Source: JAGWRA01 sp963711505 (GTDB lineage: Bacteria; Acidobacteriota; Vicinamibacteria; Vicinamibacterales; CAVVIG01). From it: a stretch of DNA of 64,000 nucleotides. The notes under the pieces are model-generated. The model saw nothing but the letters and a program-made list of their open reading frames with translations, made no database searches and had not been told where the DNA came from. Shown here piece by piece: positions 1 to 8,994 of the stretch (its first letter is position 1; each line of letters starts with the position of its first letter). The stretch covers positions 1,860,001 through 1,924,000 of the forward strand of contig CAVQEJ010000003.1 of assembly GCA_963711505.1 (NCBI GenBank). The letters are read 5' to 3'. Made by a program: the position numbers and the translations under genes.

Positions 1-1008
1 GAGGCCGCCCACGATCCGGTACGCCTCGCCGTCGGTCGGATTCACGGCGAGCGCCCGGCCGATCTCCGCCTGGTAGTCGTCCTGCCGGCCGTCGAGATAC
101 GCGAGGCCGGCCAGCAGCGCGTGCGCTTCGGGGCTGGAGGGATTGATGGCGAGCGCCTGGTCGATGGCGGTCTTCGCCTCGGTCGTGCTGCCGCGATCGA
201 GCGCGAGGTTCGCGAGGAAGAGACGGGCGTCGACGTCGGCGGGATTCAACCGGAGCGCCGCTTCGGTGAGCGCCTGCGCCGCCGGCGGGTCATCGTCGGC
301 CAGCGCACGGGCCAGACCGGCCGTGGCCGGCTCCCACTGCCCGTCCTGCTTCAGCGCCGCCCGGAACGAGTCGGCGGCATCCTTGGGATTGTGCTTCTCG
401 AGGAACAGGCGGCCCCACGCCGTGTTGATCGCCGGATCGCCCGGCGCGGCATTCGCCGCCACGCGGAAGGCGGTATTGGCCTCCTCGAAGCGGCCGAGCC
501 CCTGATAGGCCTCCGCCAGCCTCGCCGAGTCCTGCGCCGTGCGCGCCTCGGTCGGCCGGGCGGCCAGCGCCGTCACCAGCCCCTCGAACGTCGCCCGCGC
601 GGCATCGTGGCGGCCGCGCAGCTGCTGCAGCCGCGCCAGGGCGAGCGTGGCGTCGCTCGCCGGCTCGCGTGCCGCGAGCGGCGCCAGCAGTCGATCCGCC
701 TCGTCGTACTGGCCGCGCACGATGGCGGCGCGCGCCTCGAGCAGGATGACGCCCGGATCGCGGGCATCGAGATGGGCGAGCAGACGATCGACGTCGGTGA
801 GCCGGCCTTCACGGAACGCCCGCAGCGCCGGCTGCAGCCCGGTCGGCGTGACGTCGCCACGGGTGTCAGCCTGGGCGGACGGCGCCGTCGCCGCGCGCGC
901 CGCCGGCACGGGTCCGGCCAGCCCGGAGAGTACAGCCGCCACTGCGACGGGCAGGCCGAGCCGCCGTGTACCAGCCCGATCGGATCGCAGGCCTCTCCGG
1001 CTCATCAT
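1..1008 (-). CDS. Exported TPR-repeat protein, 3' part off the window
   Basis: The reading frame is open from the window edge to an ATG doublet at 1003-1008, giving 336 codons with no stop. Residues 15-40 form a signal-like hydrophobic stretch ending in Ala-rich sequence. From about residue 60 on, degenerate 34-residue helical pairs repeat, with typical TPR spacing of small and aromatic residues (for example LAINPSSPEAHALLAGLAYL). A role as a periplasmic scaffold is expected for such proteins, but nothing here names a partner. The C-terminus lies before base 1. The second ATG (1005) is equally possible as start. Confidence 0.8.
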   Translation of the reverse strand, partial: MMSRRGLRSDRAGTRRLGLPVAVAAVLSGLAGPVPAARAATAPSAQADTRGDVTPTGLQPALRAFREGRLTDVDRLLAHLDARDPGVILLEARAAIVRGQYDEADRLLAPLAAREPASDATLALARLQQLRGRHDAARATFEGLVTALAARPTEARTAQDSARLAEAYQGLGRFEEANTAFRVAANAAPGDPAINTAWGRLFLEKHNPKDAADSFRAALKQDGQWEPATAGLARALADDDPPAAQALTEAALRLNPADVDARLFLANLALDRGSTTEAKTAIDQALAINPSSPEAHALLAGLAYLDGRQDDYQAEIGRALAVNPTDGEAYRIVGGL

Positions 1009-1301
1009 GTGCACGTCTGATCGACGGCAACCACCACGGTCCGGCACCGGCCCCGAAGACCACGGCGGCGTCGATCACGGATGGTTCGGCACGTCGGCGC
1101 CCCACGGGCGAACCGACCTGAATTGTCAGAAGTAGAAGCGAACCGTTACTCGGCAGGATACCGTACGGATGCGCGGAATGAAGCGGACGGGCCGCTCGGG
1201 AAGGAAAAAAAAGACAATTGCGGAAGATCGCGTCGGAGGCGGAGAATCTGCCGGAAGACCGCGCCCATGCTGCGCGCCTGAGCGCCGAGTCCCCGACTCG
1301 C
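1009..1301. other. Intergenic gap with an A8 run
   Basis: No convincing gene. A run of eight A on the + strand at 1205-1212 reads as a T8 tract in the minus-strand transcript leaving the methyltransferase gene. I see no clear stem just before it, so it is only a possible terminator. The TPR gene promoter must lie here, but I cannot place it. Confidence 0.4.
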
Positions 1302-1850
1302 CTACTCCCCCACGATCCGTCCTTCGCGGTCCCGGTGCAGCGCCCGCTCTTCGACGCGGATCCGCCGCACGAGCAGCACCCCGAACGCCACCAGGCTCGC
1401 GGCGCCGGTGATTGGGGCATGCAGCAGCACACCCGCACCGGCCAGTTCGCCCATCACCCCGACGTAGTTCGGATGCCGCAGCCACCGGTACGGGCCCCTC
1501 GTCACCAGCGGGACGTCCGGCAGGACGATGACGCGGAAGCTCCAGCGCTCGCCCAGCGTGGCCATCGCCCAGTATTTCAGCGCCTTCGCGGCGGCGAACA
1601 GCGCGATGCCACCCAGCAGCCACGACCGCGGCGGCGGCCCGCCGATCGCCCCCTCGATCGCCATCGCCACGAAGGCCGCCGGATAGACGATCTGCATCGC
1701 GGGATAGACGTCCCCACGGGCCTCCACGCCACCCCGCGCGAGCAGCCGGCGATCGTGCCGGGTGGCGAGGGTGGCCTCCGCGATCATCAGCATGAAGATG
1801 ATCAGGGTGGCCGCCACCGGCACCGCCAGCGCGTGCATGAAGGGGATCAC
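1302..1850 (-). CDS. ICMT/PEMT-type membrane methyltransferase
   Basis: 182 aa with four to five hydrophobic helices. The isoprenylcysteine carboxyl methyltransferase signature lies near residues 118-135 (GPYRWLRHPNYVGVMGEL), whose Arg-His-Pro binds S-adenosylmethionine; a conserved EERAL follows near the end. It starts at GTG 1850 inside a GTGA overlap with the stop of the FAD oxidoreductase gene, so the two are coupled. In alkylpyrone/alkylresorcinol operons (BpsB, SrsB) related methyltransferases modify a long-chain polyketide, but here the ketosynthase is FabF-like rather than type III. O- or C-methylation of a lipid product is an inference. Confidence 0.8.
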   Translation of the reverse strand: MIPFMHALAVPVAATLIIFMLMIAEATLATRHDRRLLARGGVEARGDVYPAMQIVYPAAFVAMAIEGAIGGPPPRSWLLGGIALFAAAKALKYWAMATLGERWSFRVIVLPDVPLVTRGPYRWLRHPNYVGVMGELAGAGVLLHAPITGAASLVAFGVLLVRRIRVEERALHRDREGRIVGE

Positions 1851-3043
1851 GCCGATGCTCCGGCGGGCTGGCCCGCGGCCAGGCCGGTGTCACCGGCGAT
1901 GCAGATGATCTGCCGCAACAGGGCGGGCGCGACGCTCGCCCCCCACGCCGCCGCCCTGACGGCCGCCGGCGCCGCCACCACCGCGCGCAGCGTCCGGTTG
2001 AAGGCCCGCTTGGCCGCCATCGCACGGATGCGGTTCACGGCGTGGCGGCGGTGCACCCCCGCCCAGCCGTGCTCGAGCGCGTCGAGCGCGGCCTGCGCCG
2101 CCAGTTCGGCCCCGCGCACGGCGAAGTGCAGGCCGTCGCCGGTCATCGGATCGACGAAGCCTGCGGCGTCGCCGGCCAGCAGCAGTCCGTCGAGCGGCCG
2201 GCCCGTACGCTCCACGGCGAGCGGCCCGAGCACCGCCGGCGTCGCGACCGGACGGGCGCGGGCGAATCGCGACGCGATCGCCGCGTCGGCCATGACGGCC
2301 GTCCGCAGCAGCCGCGCCGGATCGCCGAACTGTCCCTCGAACGGCGCGCCGGCCCCCGGAGCCGCGACCGCGCAGACGTTTGCCAGTCCGCCGGGCAACG
2401 GCGCGATGCCGAGATAGTGCCGGCGGCGGATGTGCATCTCGCCGAACGCCGACAGCCCGTCGACATCTTCGAAGTAGCCGCCGACCGCCCAGCGCCTCGG
2501 CGCCGCCGGGTGGCGCGCCAGCCCCAGGGCGAAGGCCAGCGCCGACCGGCGCCCGTCGGCCGCAATGGTCACGGGAGCCCGCACGACGCGCTCGCCAGCC
2601 GCCGTCGCCGTCACGACGCCCTGCACGCGGGACGTTCTTCGGATTGAGTCCACGAGCGCGCGACGCACGGTGACGCCTTCTTCCACCGTCGCCCCGGCCG
2701 CGCGGGCCAGATCGACGAGCCAGGCGTCGACCTGCCGGCGGGTGATCGCGCAGCCGTGCAGCGGCGCCGGATACGCCCCTTCGACGCGCACGCCCGCCTC
2801 GCCCGTCACGATCATCCCGTCGATGCGCAGGCCGGCGGCCTCGATCGGCGCGGGATCCAGACCGAGCCGGCGCAGGGTGGCCAGCGTCCCCGGGTTCAGC
2901 GTGTCGCCGCACAGCTTGTCGCGCGGGAACCGCGCGCGGTCCAGCACGATCACACGCACGCCGGCACGGGCCAGCAGCGTGGCGGCCACCGCGCCGGCCG
3001 GTCCGGCGCCGGCCACGACGACATCGGCATCGAACGCGCTCAC
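1847..3043 (-). CDS. FAD-dependent oxidoreductase, geranylgeranyl-reductase type
   Basis: 398 aa. The Rossmann dinucleotide motif sits at residues 10-17 (VAGAGPAG), followed by the family motif DRARFPRDKLCGD (about 35-47) and a late FAD-binding GD motif (LLLAGDAAGFVDPMTGDG). This is the p-hydroxybenzoate hydroxylase fold seen in geranylgeranyl reductases and polyketide-tailoring monooxygenases. It starts at GTG 3043, overlapping the ketosynthase stop by GTGA. Position between a ketosynthase and a methyltransferase suggests oxidation or reduction of the carrier-bound or released product; the substrate is unknown. Confidence 0.85.
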   Translation of the reverse strand: MSAFDADVVVAGAGPAGAVAATLLARAGVRVIVLDRARFPRDKLCGDTLNPGTLATLRRLGLDPAPIEAAGLRIDGMIVTGEAGVRVEGAYPAPLHGCAITRRQVDAWLVDLARAAGATVEEGVTVRRALVDSIRRTSRVQGVVTATAAGERVVRAPVTIAADGRRSALAFALGLARHPAAPRRWAVGGYFEDVDGLSAFGEMHIRRRHYLGIAPLPGGLANVCAVAAPGAGAPFEGQFGDPARLLRTAVMADAAIASRFARARPVATPAVLGPLAVERTGRPLDGLLLAGDAAGFVDPMTGDGLHFAVRGAELAAQAALDALEHGWAGVHRRHAVNRIRAMAAKRAFNRTLRAVVAAPAAVRAAAWGASVAPALLRQIICIAGDTGLAAGQPAGASA

Positions 3044-4321
3044 GGCCGCGCCGCCCCCAGGACGAGCGCGCTGTTCTTGGATCCGAAGCCCAGGCAGTTG
3101 CAGAGCGCGGCCTGCGGCTCGGCCGCGCGCCCGGTGACGGGCAGGAAGTCCAGGTCGCAGGCAGGATCGGGATCGGTGAGATTGGCGGTCGGCGGCAGGA
3201 ACCGCCGGGTCATGGCGAGGGCGGCCGTCACCACACCGGCGGCGCCGCTCGCCCCCTGCGGGTGACCGATCATCGACTTCACCGACGAGCCGGGCACCCG
3301 GTCGGCGTGCGCCCCGAACACCTGGCGCACGCAGCGCGACTCCACCGCATCGTTCATCTGCGTCGACGTGCCGTGGTAGTTGATGTAGCCGATCTCCTCG
3401 ATCGGACGGCCCGACTTGGCCAGCGCCATCTCGAGTGCCCGAACGATCTCCGTGCCTTCGGGCGCCATCTGCACGCGGTGATAGGCATCGCAGGTCGAGG
3501 CGTAGCCCTCGACGGCGGCATAGACGTGCGCGCCGCGGGCCCGGGCGCGGTCCTCGCGCTCCAGCACGACCATCCACGCCCCCTCACCGAGCACGAAGCC
3601 GTCGCGGCCGCGATCGAACGGACGCGAAGCCTCGGCCGCCCGCTCGTTGTAGTGGGTCGACACCGCCCGCATGCGCGAAAAGCCGAAGATCATGCCCGGG
3701 GTCACGCAGGCGTCGGTCCCCCCCGACAGCAGCACGTCGGCCTCGCCCGAGCGGATGAGGGCGGCGCCGTAGCCGATGGCGTCGGTCGAGCTCGTGCAGC
3801 CGTTCGAGAGCACGTGGCTGATGCCGCGCAGCCGCAGCGAGATGGAGATCTCGCTCGACACCATCCCCACGATCGAGATGGCGATCGCGTAGGGGGTGAC
3901 CTTGCGGCCGCCGTCGACGAAGAAGTCGTAGGTACTGCTTCTCGCCGACGTCGATGCCGCCGCCCCCGCTGCCGATGATGACGCCGCCCCCCGGCTCGCC
4001 GGCCCTGAGGCCCGCGTCGGTCCAGGCCTCGCGCGCCGCGATCACGCCGACCAGCGCCGCGCGGGAATAGCGCTTCGGATCGGCCCGCGACTCGCGGTCC
4101 GTCGGGTCCTCACCCTCGAGCGGCGGGATGTCGCCGGGCGTCACCGGGGGCACCGGGGCCGCCACCCGGCACGGCAGCTCCGACGCATCGAACCCGTCGA
4201 TGGCGCGCGTGCCGCTGCGGCCGTCACGCACCTGCTCCCAGAAGCACTCGCGGCCGATCCCGAAGGGCGAGACGACGCCGATGCCGGTAATCACGACGCG
4301 CGGCGGGTGGCTTCCCGGCAT
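3040..4321 (-). CDS. Beta-ketoacyl-ACP synthase, FabF/KAS-II type, one frame break
   Basis: The protein starts MPGSHPPRVVITGIG at 4321 and runs about 426 aa. Catalytic residues are all present: Cys in NGCTSSTDA, His in YHGTSTQ, His in SMIGHPQGASGA. The frame shifts once at about 3929-3934 (after GEKQY), where one extra base separates two perfectly conserved halves; the expected continuation YDFFVDGG is readable in the next frame. First gene of a three-gene operon with GTGA overlaps. FabF-like sequence outside a fatty acid operon, plus tailoring enzymes, suggests a dedicated lipid/polyketide product. No acyl carrier protein gene is in view. Confidence 0.85.
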
Positions 4322-4334
4322 AATGGACCCCTGA

Positions 4335-5085
4335 ATGATGATGACGAGCGAGAACCCAACCGGCCCGGCCGAGCCGCCGACCGGTCGCCTGACGCGGGCC
4401 GTCGCCTGGCTCGGCGGCGCGGCGTTCGCCGGCTCGCTGGCGTACTGCGCGTACTTCTTCGTGGTGACGCTGCAGCAGGCTCCGCCGTGGACGGGCGCCG
4501 GGGCGGCAGCCAGAGCCGTCCTTGCCGATGTGGGCCTTTTCGCCCTCTTCGCGGCGCCGCACAGCCTGCTCGCCCGGCCGCGCCTGAAGCGCCGCATCGT
4601 CGCCCTCGTCGGTTCGAAGCGTGAGCGACCATTGTACGTCTGGTCGGCCAGCCTCCTCCTGGTTTTGACGTGCGCGGCGTGGCAACCGGTCCCCGGAGTC
4701 CTGCCCTCGCTGACCGGACCGCTGGCGTGGCTGCTGTACGCAGTCCAGCTGGCCGGCATCCTGCTGACGGCCGTCTCGGCCCGCGTCATCGACCCGCTCG
4801 AGCTGGCCGGCATCCGCCAGATCGATCAGCCGCAGGCCCTGGCGCCCATCCAGGCGCGGGGGCCGTACCGCTGGGTACGGCACCCGATCTATCTCGGCTG
4901 GATGCTGATCGTCTTCGCCACGCCCCGCCCGACGATGAGCCACCTGCTGTTCGCGGTGATCAGCAGTGCGTATCTGGCGATTGCCATCCCGTGGGAAGAG
5001 CGCTCACTGATCGACACGTTCGGTGAGGAGGTACGAGGCCTACAAGCGGAAGGTGCGGTGGCGGGTGGTGCCGGGGATTTACTGA
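4335..5085 (+). CDS. MddA/NnrU-like membrane methyltransferase, C-terminal frame break
   Basis: About 250 aa with five hydrophobic segments. It shows PHSLLARPRLKRR near residue 77, a second-half GPYRWVRHPIYLGW motif, and EERSLIDTFGE near the C-terminus. This order matches methanethiol S-methyltransferase MddA and NnrU-like proteins. One extra base near 5031-5034 shifts the frame; the other frame restores the usual Tyr/Lys/Arg tail ending VVPGIY with stop at 5083-5085. It is divergent from the ketosynthase with only 13 bp between starts, so each promoter must lie within the other gene or a start is downstream. Dimethyl sulfide formation is possible but untested. Confidence 0.65.
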
Positions 5086-5101
5086 GGCTGGTAACGTAGC
5101 T

Positions 5102-6073
5102 CTAGTTCCACTTCAGTCCCTTCAGCTGATCCAGATTCACGTTCCCGCCGCTCAGCACGCAGGCGACCTTCGCGCCGGCGGGCGCCTTGACGAGCCCCTG
5201 CAGCAGCGCGCCGACCGTGGCGGCCGCCGCCCCTTCGGCCACCAGCTTGCAGTGCGCCATCAGCCAGATGACCGCCTCGAAGATCTGCTCGTCGGGCAGG
5301 GTCACGATATCGTCGACGAACCGGCTCACCACCGACCGCGTCACCTCGCCGACCCGCTTCACGCGCAGGCCGTCGATGATGCAGTCGACCCGATCCAGCG
5401 TGACGACGTGGCCGGCCTCGACGCTCCGTTTCATGCCCGGCGCGCCGGACGACTCGACGCCGATCACCCGGATCTTCGGGTTCAGCCCCTTCAGCGCCAT
5501 CGAGACGCCCGAGATGAGCCCGCCGCCGCCGATCGGAACGATCGCCACGTCGACCGCCGGCCAGTCCTCGTGGATCTCGAGACCGACGGTCCCCTGCCCC
5601 ATGATGAGCTGCGGGTCGTCGAACGGATGGATGTAGGTGAGGCCGCGCTCCTCGACGAGCTGACGGGCCTTGTCGTTCGCCTCGTCCCAGATCGTGCCGT
5701 GCAGCACGACCTCGGCCCCGTACGCCTTCGTCGCGGCAATCTTCGACGGCGTCGCGTTCTCGGCCATCACGACCACGGCGTGCATGCCGTTCAGCTTCGC
5801 CGCGAGCGCCACGCCCTGGGCGTGGTTTCCGGCCGAGGAACAGACGACGCCCCGCCGCTTCTCCTCGTCGGTCAGAAAGGTGAACTTGTTGAGGGGGCCG
5901 CGGATCTTGTACGAGCCGGTCTTCTGGAACAGCTCGGTCTTCAGGCGGACGTCGAAGCCGGTGCGCTCGCTGAGCATCCGCGAGGTGAGCAGCGGCGTGC
6001 GGGCGACCCGGTCGCCCATCAGCGCCCGCGCGCGCCGGAAGTCGTCGGGCGTCAGCGTCAGCGGGGGCGTCAC
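5102..6073 (-). CDS. Threonine ammonia-lyase / serine dehydratase family (PLP)
   Basis: 323 aa, fold-type II PLP enzyme. The Schiff-base lysine is K56 in KTGSYKIRG; the phosphate-binding glycine loop is PIGGGGLISG; a C-terminal SGGNVNLDQL closes the domain. There is no ACT regulatory domain, so it resembles catabolic TdcB-type enzymes or serine racemases rather than biosynthetic IlvA. The start is GTG 6073, forming a GTGA overlap with the stop of the zinc-ribbon gene, which argues against longer starts. Reaction expected: L-threonine (or serine) to 2-oxobutyrate (pyruvate) and ammonia. Confidence 0.88.
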   Translation of the reverse strand: MTPPLTLTPDDFRRARALMGDRVARTPLLTSRMLSERTGFDVRLKTELFQKTGSYKIRGPLNKFTFLTDEEKRRGVVCSSAGNHAQGVALAAKLNGMHAVVVMAENATPSKIAATKAYGAEVVLHGTIWDEANDKARQLVEERGLTYIHPFDDPQLIMGQGTVGLEIHEDWPAVDVAIVPIGGGGLISGVSMALKGLNPKIRVIGVESSGAPGMKRSVEAGHVVTLDRVDCIIDGLRVKRVGEVTRSVVSRFVDDIVTLPDEQIFEAVIWLMAHCKLVAEGAAAATVGALLQGLVKAPAGAKVACVLSGGNVNLDQLKGLKWN

Positions 6074-6351
6074 GCCTGCTGCAGGAACACCAGCGAATGC
6101 TGGGAAGGGATGTCGAAACGGCGGTTGCACGTCTTGCAGGTCACCGCGTCGTCCACCCGGATCATGTAGTCGCGCAGCTTGCCGTACAGCGCACGGTCGC
6201 GTTCGTCGGCCCCGGGCGGCAGGCGATCCTTCTTGCGGCGGACGACCCAGCGCAGCTGGTACTCGTTCGCCCGCCGGCATTTCGGGCAGGTGAGCGTCTC
6301 GGGACGCGTCTCGGATTTCTCGGTGAAGAACTGCCGTTCGTCGAGGGCCAT
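6070..6351 (-). CDS. Small CxxC-CxxC zinc-ribbon protein
   Basis: 93 aa. Two CxxC pairs, C22/C25 (CPKC) and C72/C75 (CKTC), flank a Lys/Arg-rich middle; this is a typical Zn-ribbon arrangement. It is the first gene of a two-gene unit coupled to the threonine ammonia-lyase by a GTGA overlap. I do not recognise a named family. RNA or protein binding would be usual for such a ribbon but is not shown. Confidence 0.7.
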   Translation of the reverse strand: MALDERQFFTEKSETRPETLTCPKCRRANEYQLRWVVRRKKDRLPPGADERDRALYGKLRDYMIRVDDAVTCKTCNRRFDIPSQHSLVFLQQA

Positions 6352-6364
6352 GACGGCATCATAT

Positions 6365-6482
6365 CTCAGTCTCCGGTCTCCGGTCTTCAGTCTACAGTCC
6401 CCAAAGCCCGAAGCCCGCGGCCGGCCGTAGACGGTAGACCGAGACCGGAGACCGGAGACTGGAGACCGGAGACTGGAGACGA
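6365..6482. repeat. Inverted heptamer array (GGAGACC words)
   Basis: Left arm 6365-6400 consists of GGTCTCC-type words; right arm 6426-6482 consists of GGAGACC/GGAGACT words with 7-bp period. The arms are imperfect reverse complements around a 25-bp centre, so a long cruciform or hairpin is possible. It lies between the divergent zinc-ribbon and lon genes, where promoters would be expected. Confidence 0.85.
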
Positions 6483-6554
6483 CGATCCGTCCCCCGTTTG
6501 ACTCGTCGCCCGATTTGATTCACATTGGCAGGGAACACGCAGAGACCTTCCCTC

Positions 6555-8987
6555 ATGGCTGAACCGTCGCAGACCGAGCAGGCCAAGTCCCCCGGCCCCG
6601 CCACGCCCGCCTCCCCGGCCGAACCGGACACCCACGACGGCGGCGCCGGCGGCGCGGCCACGGTGTACCCGTCCGAGTTGCCGGTCGTGGCACTGCGCCA
6701 GGTGGTCGCCTTCCCGCTGACACTCCAGCCGCTGGCCGTCAGCCGGCCGGCCTCGGTCGAGTCGGTGAACCGGGCACTGGCCGGCGACCGGCTGCTGCTC
6801 CTGCTGCTGCAGAAGTCCGACGCCGACGAGCCCCAGCCGGCCGACCTGCACACGGTCGGTACGATCGGCATCATCCGGCAGATGGCGAAGGTCCCGGGCG
6901 ACGGGATGCAGATCCTGGTGGAGGGACTGGCCCGGGCACGGGCGACGGCCGTCACCCTGTCGGACACGACCCTGACGGCCCAGGTGACGCCGGCGCCCGA
7001 TCGCGCCGAGAGCTCGCTCGAGATCGACGCCTACGTCCGCCAGCTGCGCGACCTGGTCGACCGCGCGCTGACGCTCGCCAGCGGCCTCTCGCAGGAGCTG
7101 CGCGGCGTCGTGCTCGGCATCGACGATCCCGTCCGACTCTGCTACCTGCTCGCCAGCATGCTCGACATCAAGGCCGAGCAGAAGCAGGCGCTGCTCGATG
7201 CCGACAAGCCGGTCGAGAAGCTCAAACTGGTCGCCGACGCCCTCACGCGCGAGGTGTCGCTGCTGGAGCTGCGCAGCAAGATCGAATCGCAGACGCAGCA
7301 GCAGATGAGCGACCAGCAGCGGCAGTACTACCTGCGCCAGCAGCTGAAGACGATTCAGGACGAGCTCGGGGAGGGCGAGAAGAGCGAGACGGTCGGCCTG
7401 CGCACGCGGATCGCCGAAGCGAAGCTCCCCGAGCCGGTCGAGCAGACGGTCCAGCACGAGGTCGACCGGCTCGATCAGATGACGCCGATGTCGCCCGAGT
7501 ACCAGATGATCCGGACCTACGTCGACTGGGTGCTCGACGTCCCCTGGTCGGCGACGACCGAGGACCGGCTCGATCCGGTCGAGGCCCGCAAGGTCCTGGA
7601 CGCCGACCACTACGATCTCGACAAGGTGAAGGATCGCATCGTCGAGTACCTGGCCGTGCGCAAGCTGAAGGGCGACCTGAAGGGACCGATCCTCTGCTTC
7701 GTCGGGCCTCCGGGCGTCGGCAAGACGTCGCTGGGCCAGTCGATCGCCCGGGCGATGAACCGCAAGTTCATCCGGATCTCGCTCGGCGGCGTGCGCGACG
7801 AGGCGGAGATCCGCGGTCACCGCCGCACCTACATCGGCGCCATGCCCGGCCGCGTCGTCCAGGCGCTGAAGCAGGCCGGCTCGGCGAACCCGGTGTTCAT
7901 GCTCGACGAAATCGACAAGCTGAGCGTCGGCTTCCAGGGCGATCCCGCGGCGGCGCTGCTCGAGGTGCTCGACCCGGCGCAGAACAACACGTTCCGCGAT
8001 CACTACCTCGAAATCCCCTTCGATCTGTCGCGCGTGCTCTTCATCGCGACGGCGAACCAGCTCGGCCCGGTGCAGCCGGCGCTGCTCGACCGGATGGAGA
8101 TCATCGAGCTGTCCGGGTATACCGAGGAGGAGAAGACGCACATCGCGCGCCGGTACCTCGTTCCGCGCCAGCTCACCGAGAACGGCCTCCAGCCGGGCGC
8201 CTTCGAGCTCACCGACGCGGCGCTGGGGGCGATCGTCTCGGAATACACGCGGGAAGCCGGCGTGCGCAGCCTCGAGCGCCGCATCGGCACGATCGCGCGC
8301 AAGGTCGCGGCCCGCGTCGCCACCCAGGCGGCCGGCGCGACGGCGGCGCCGGCCGTCGTCGATGCGCCCGACCTGAAGGCGTACCTGGGGCCGCCCCGCT
8401 TCCACCGCGAGACGAGCTTCCGCACGTCGCGGCCCGGTGTGGCGACCGGCGTGGCCTGGACGGAAGCCGGCGGCGACGTGCTGTTCATCGAGGCCAGCCT
8501 GCTGCCGGGCGGCTCGCAGAACATCATCCTCACCGGCCAGCTCGGCAGCGTGATGCAGGAGTCGGCCCGCGCCGCCGTCAGCCACATCCGGGCGCAGGCG
8601 GAACGACTCGGCGTCGCGCCGGACTTCCTCGACAAGCACGACCTGCACGTGCACGTCCCGGCCGGCGCCATCCCCAAGGACGGTCCGTCGGCCGGCGTGA
8701 CGATCGCGACGGCGATCCTGTCGGCGATCCGCAACGAGGCCATCCGCAGCGACGTGGCGATGACCGGCGAGATCACGCTGTCGGGCCTCGTGCTGCCCGT
8801 GGGCGGCATCCGCGAGAAGGCGCTCGCCGCGCGCCGGTACGGCATCACGACCTTCATCCTGCCGAAGCTGAACGAACCCGACCTGGCCGAGCTGCCCGAA
8901 ACCGCGCGCACCGGCATGAAGTTCGTGCTCGCGAGCACGCTGGACGACGTGCTGCAGGTCGCCCTGCCGGCGCACGCCACGCCGTGA
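6555..8987 (+). CDS. lon: ATP-dependent protease Lon
   Basis: 810 aa from ATG 6555; a TTG at 6525 is in frame but weaker. N-terminal substrate-binding domain (LPVVALRQVVAFP), coiled-coil middle (QQRQYYLRQQLKTIQDELG), AAA+ module with Walker A GPPGVGKT (K390) and Walker B VFMLDEIDK, then the Ser/Lys protease domain with catalytic S712 (DGPSAGV) and K755 (IREKAL). Length and motif order are those of a complete LonA. It degrades misfolded and regulatory proteins in the cytosol. Eight bp separate it from the next gene, so they are probably cotranscribed. The N-terminal 30 residues are a Pro/Ala-rich extension. Confidence 0.97.
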   Translation: MAEPSQTEQAKSPGPATPASPAEPDTHDGGAGGAATVYPSELPVVALRQVVAFPLTLQPLAVSRPASVESVNRALAGDRLLLLLLQKSDADEPQPADLHTVGTIGIIRQMAKVPGDGMQILVEGLARARATAVTLSDTTLTAQVTPAPDRAESSLEIDAYVRQLRDLVDRALTLASGLSQELRGVVLGIDDPVRLCYLLASMLDIKAEQKQALLDADKPVEKLKLVADALTREVSLLELRSKIESQTQQQMSDQQRQYYLRQQLKTIQDELGEGEKSETVGLRTRIAEAKLPEPVEQTVQHEVDRLDQMTPMSPEYQMIRTYVDWVLDVPWSATTEDRLDPVEARKVLDADHYDLDKVKDRIVEYLAVRKLKGDLKGPILCFVGPPGVGKTSLGQSIARAMNRKFIRISLGGVRDEAEIRGHRRTYIGAMPGRVVQALKQAGSANPVFMLDEIDKLSVGFQGDPAAALLEVLDPAQNNTFRDHYLEIPFDLSRVLFIATANQLGPVQPALLDRMEIIELSGYTEEEKTHIARRYLVPRQLTENGLQPGAFELTDAALGAIVSEYTREAGVRSLERRIGTIARKVAARVATQAAGATAAPAVVDAPDLKAYLGPPRFHRETSFRTSRPGVATGVAWTEAGGDVLFIEASLLPGGSQNIILTGQLGSVMQESARAAVSHIRAQAERLGVAPDFLDKHDLHVHVPAGAIPKDGPSAGVTIATAILSAIRNEAIRSDVAMTGEITLSGLVLPVGGIREKALAARRYGITTFILPKLNEPDLAELPETARTGMKFVLASTLDDVLQVALPAHATP

Positions 8988-8994
8988 GGGCGCC

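Noticed and set aside
3584..4813. Long minus-strand frame extending the ketosynthase upstream to 4813
   Set aside because: The upstream part is antisense to the MddA-like gene and has no family similarity; MPGSHPPRVVITG at 4321 is the natural start.
6365..6482. Heptamer array read as an attC or integron site
   Set aside because: No conserved GTTRRRY core, no integrase, and the same kind of array occurs with different words elsewhere.
6387..8975. 862-codon open frame opposite lon
   Set aside because: Arg/Leu/Asp-rich, low complexity and exactly antisense to a fully recognisable Lon; a high-GC shadow.
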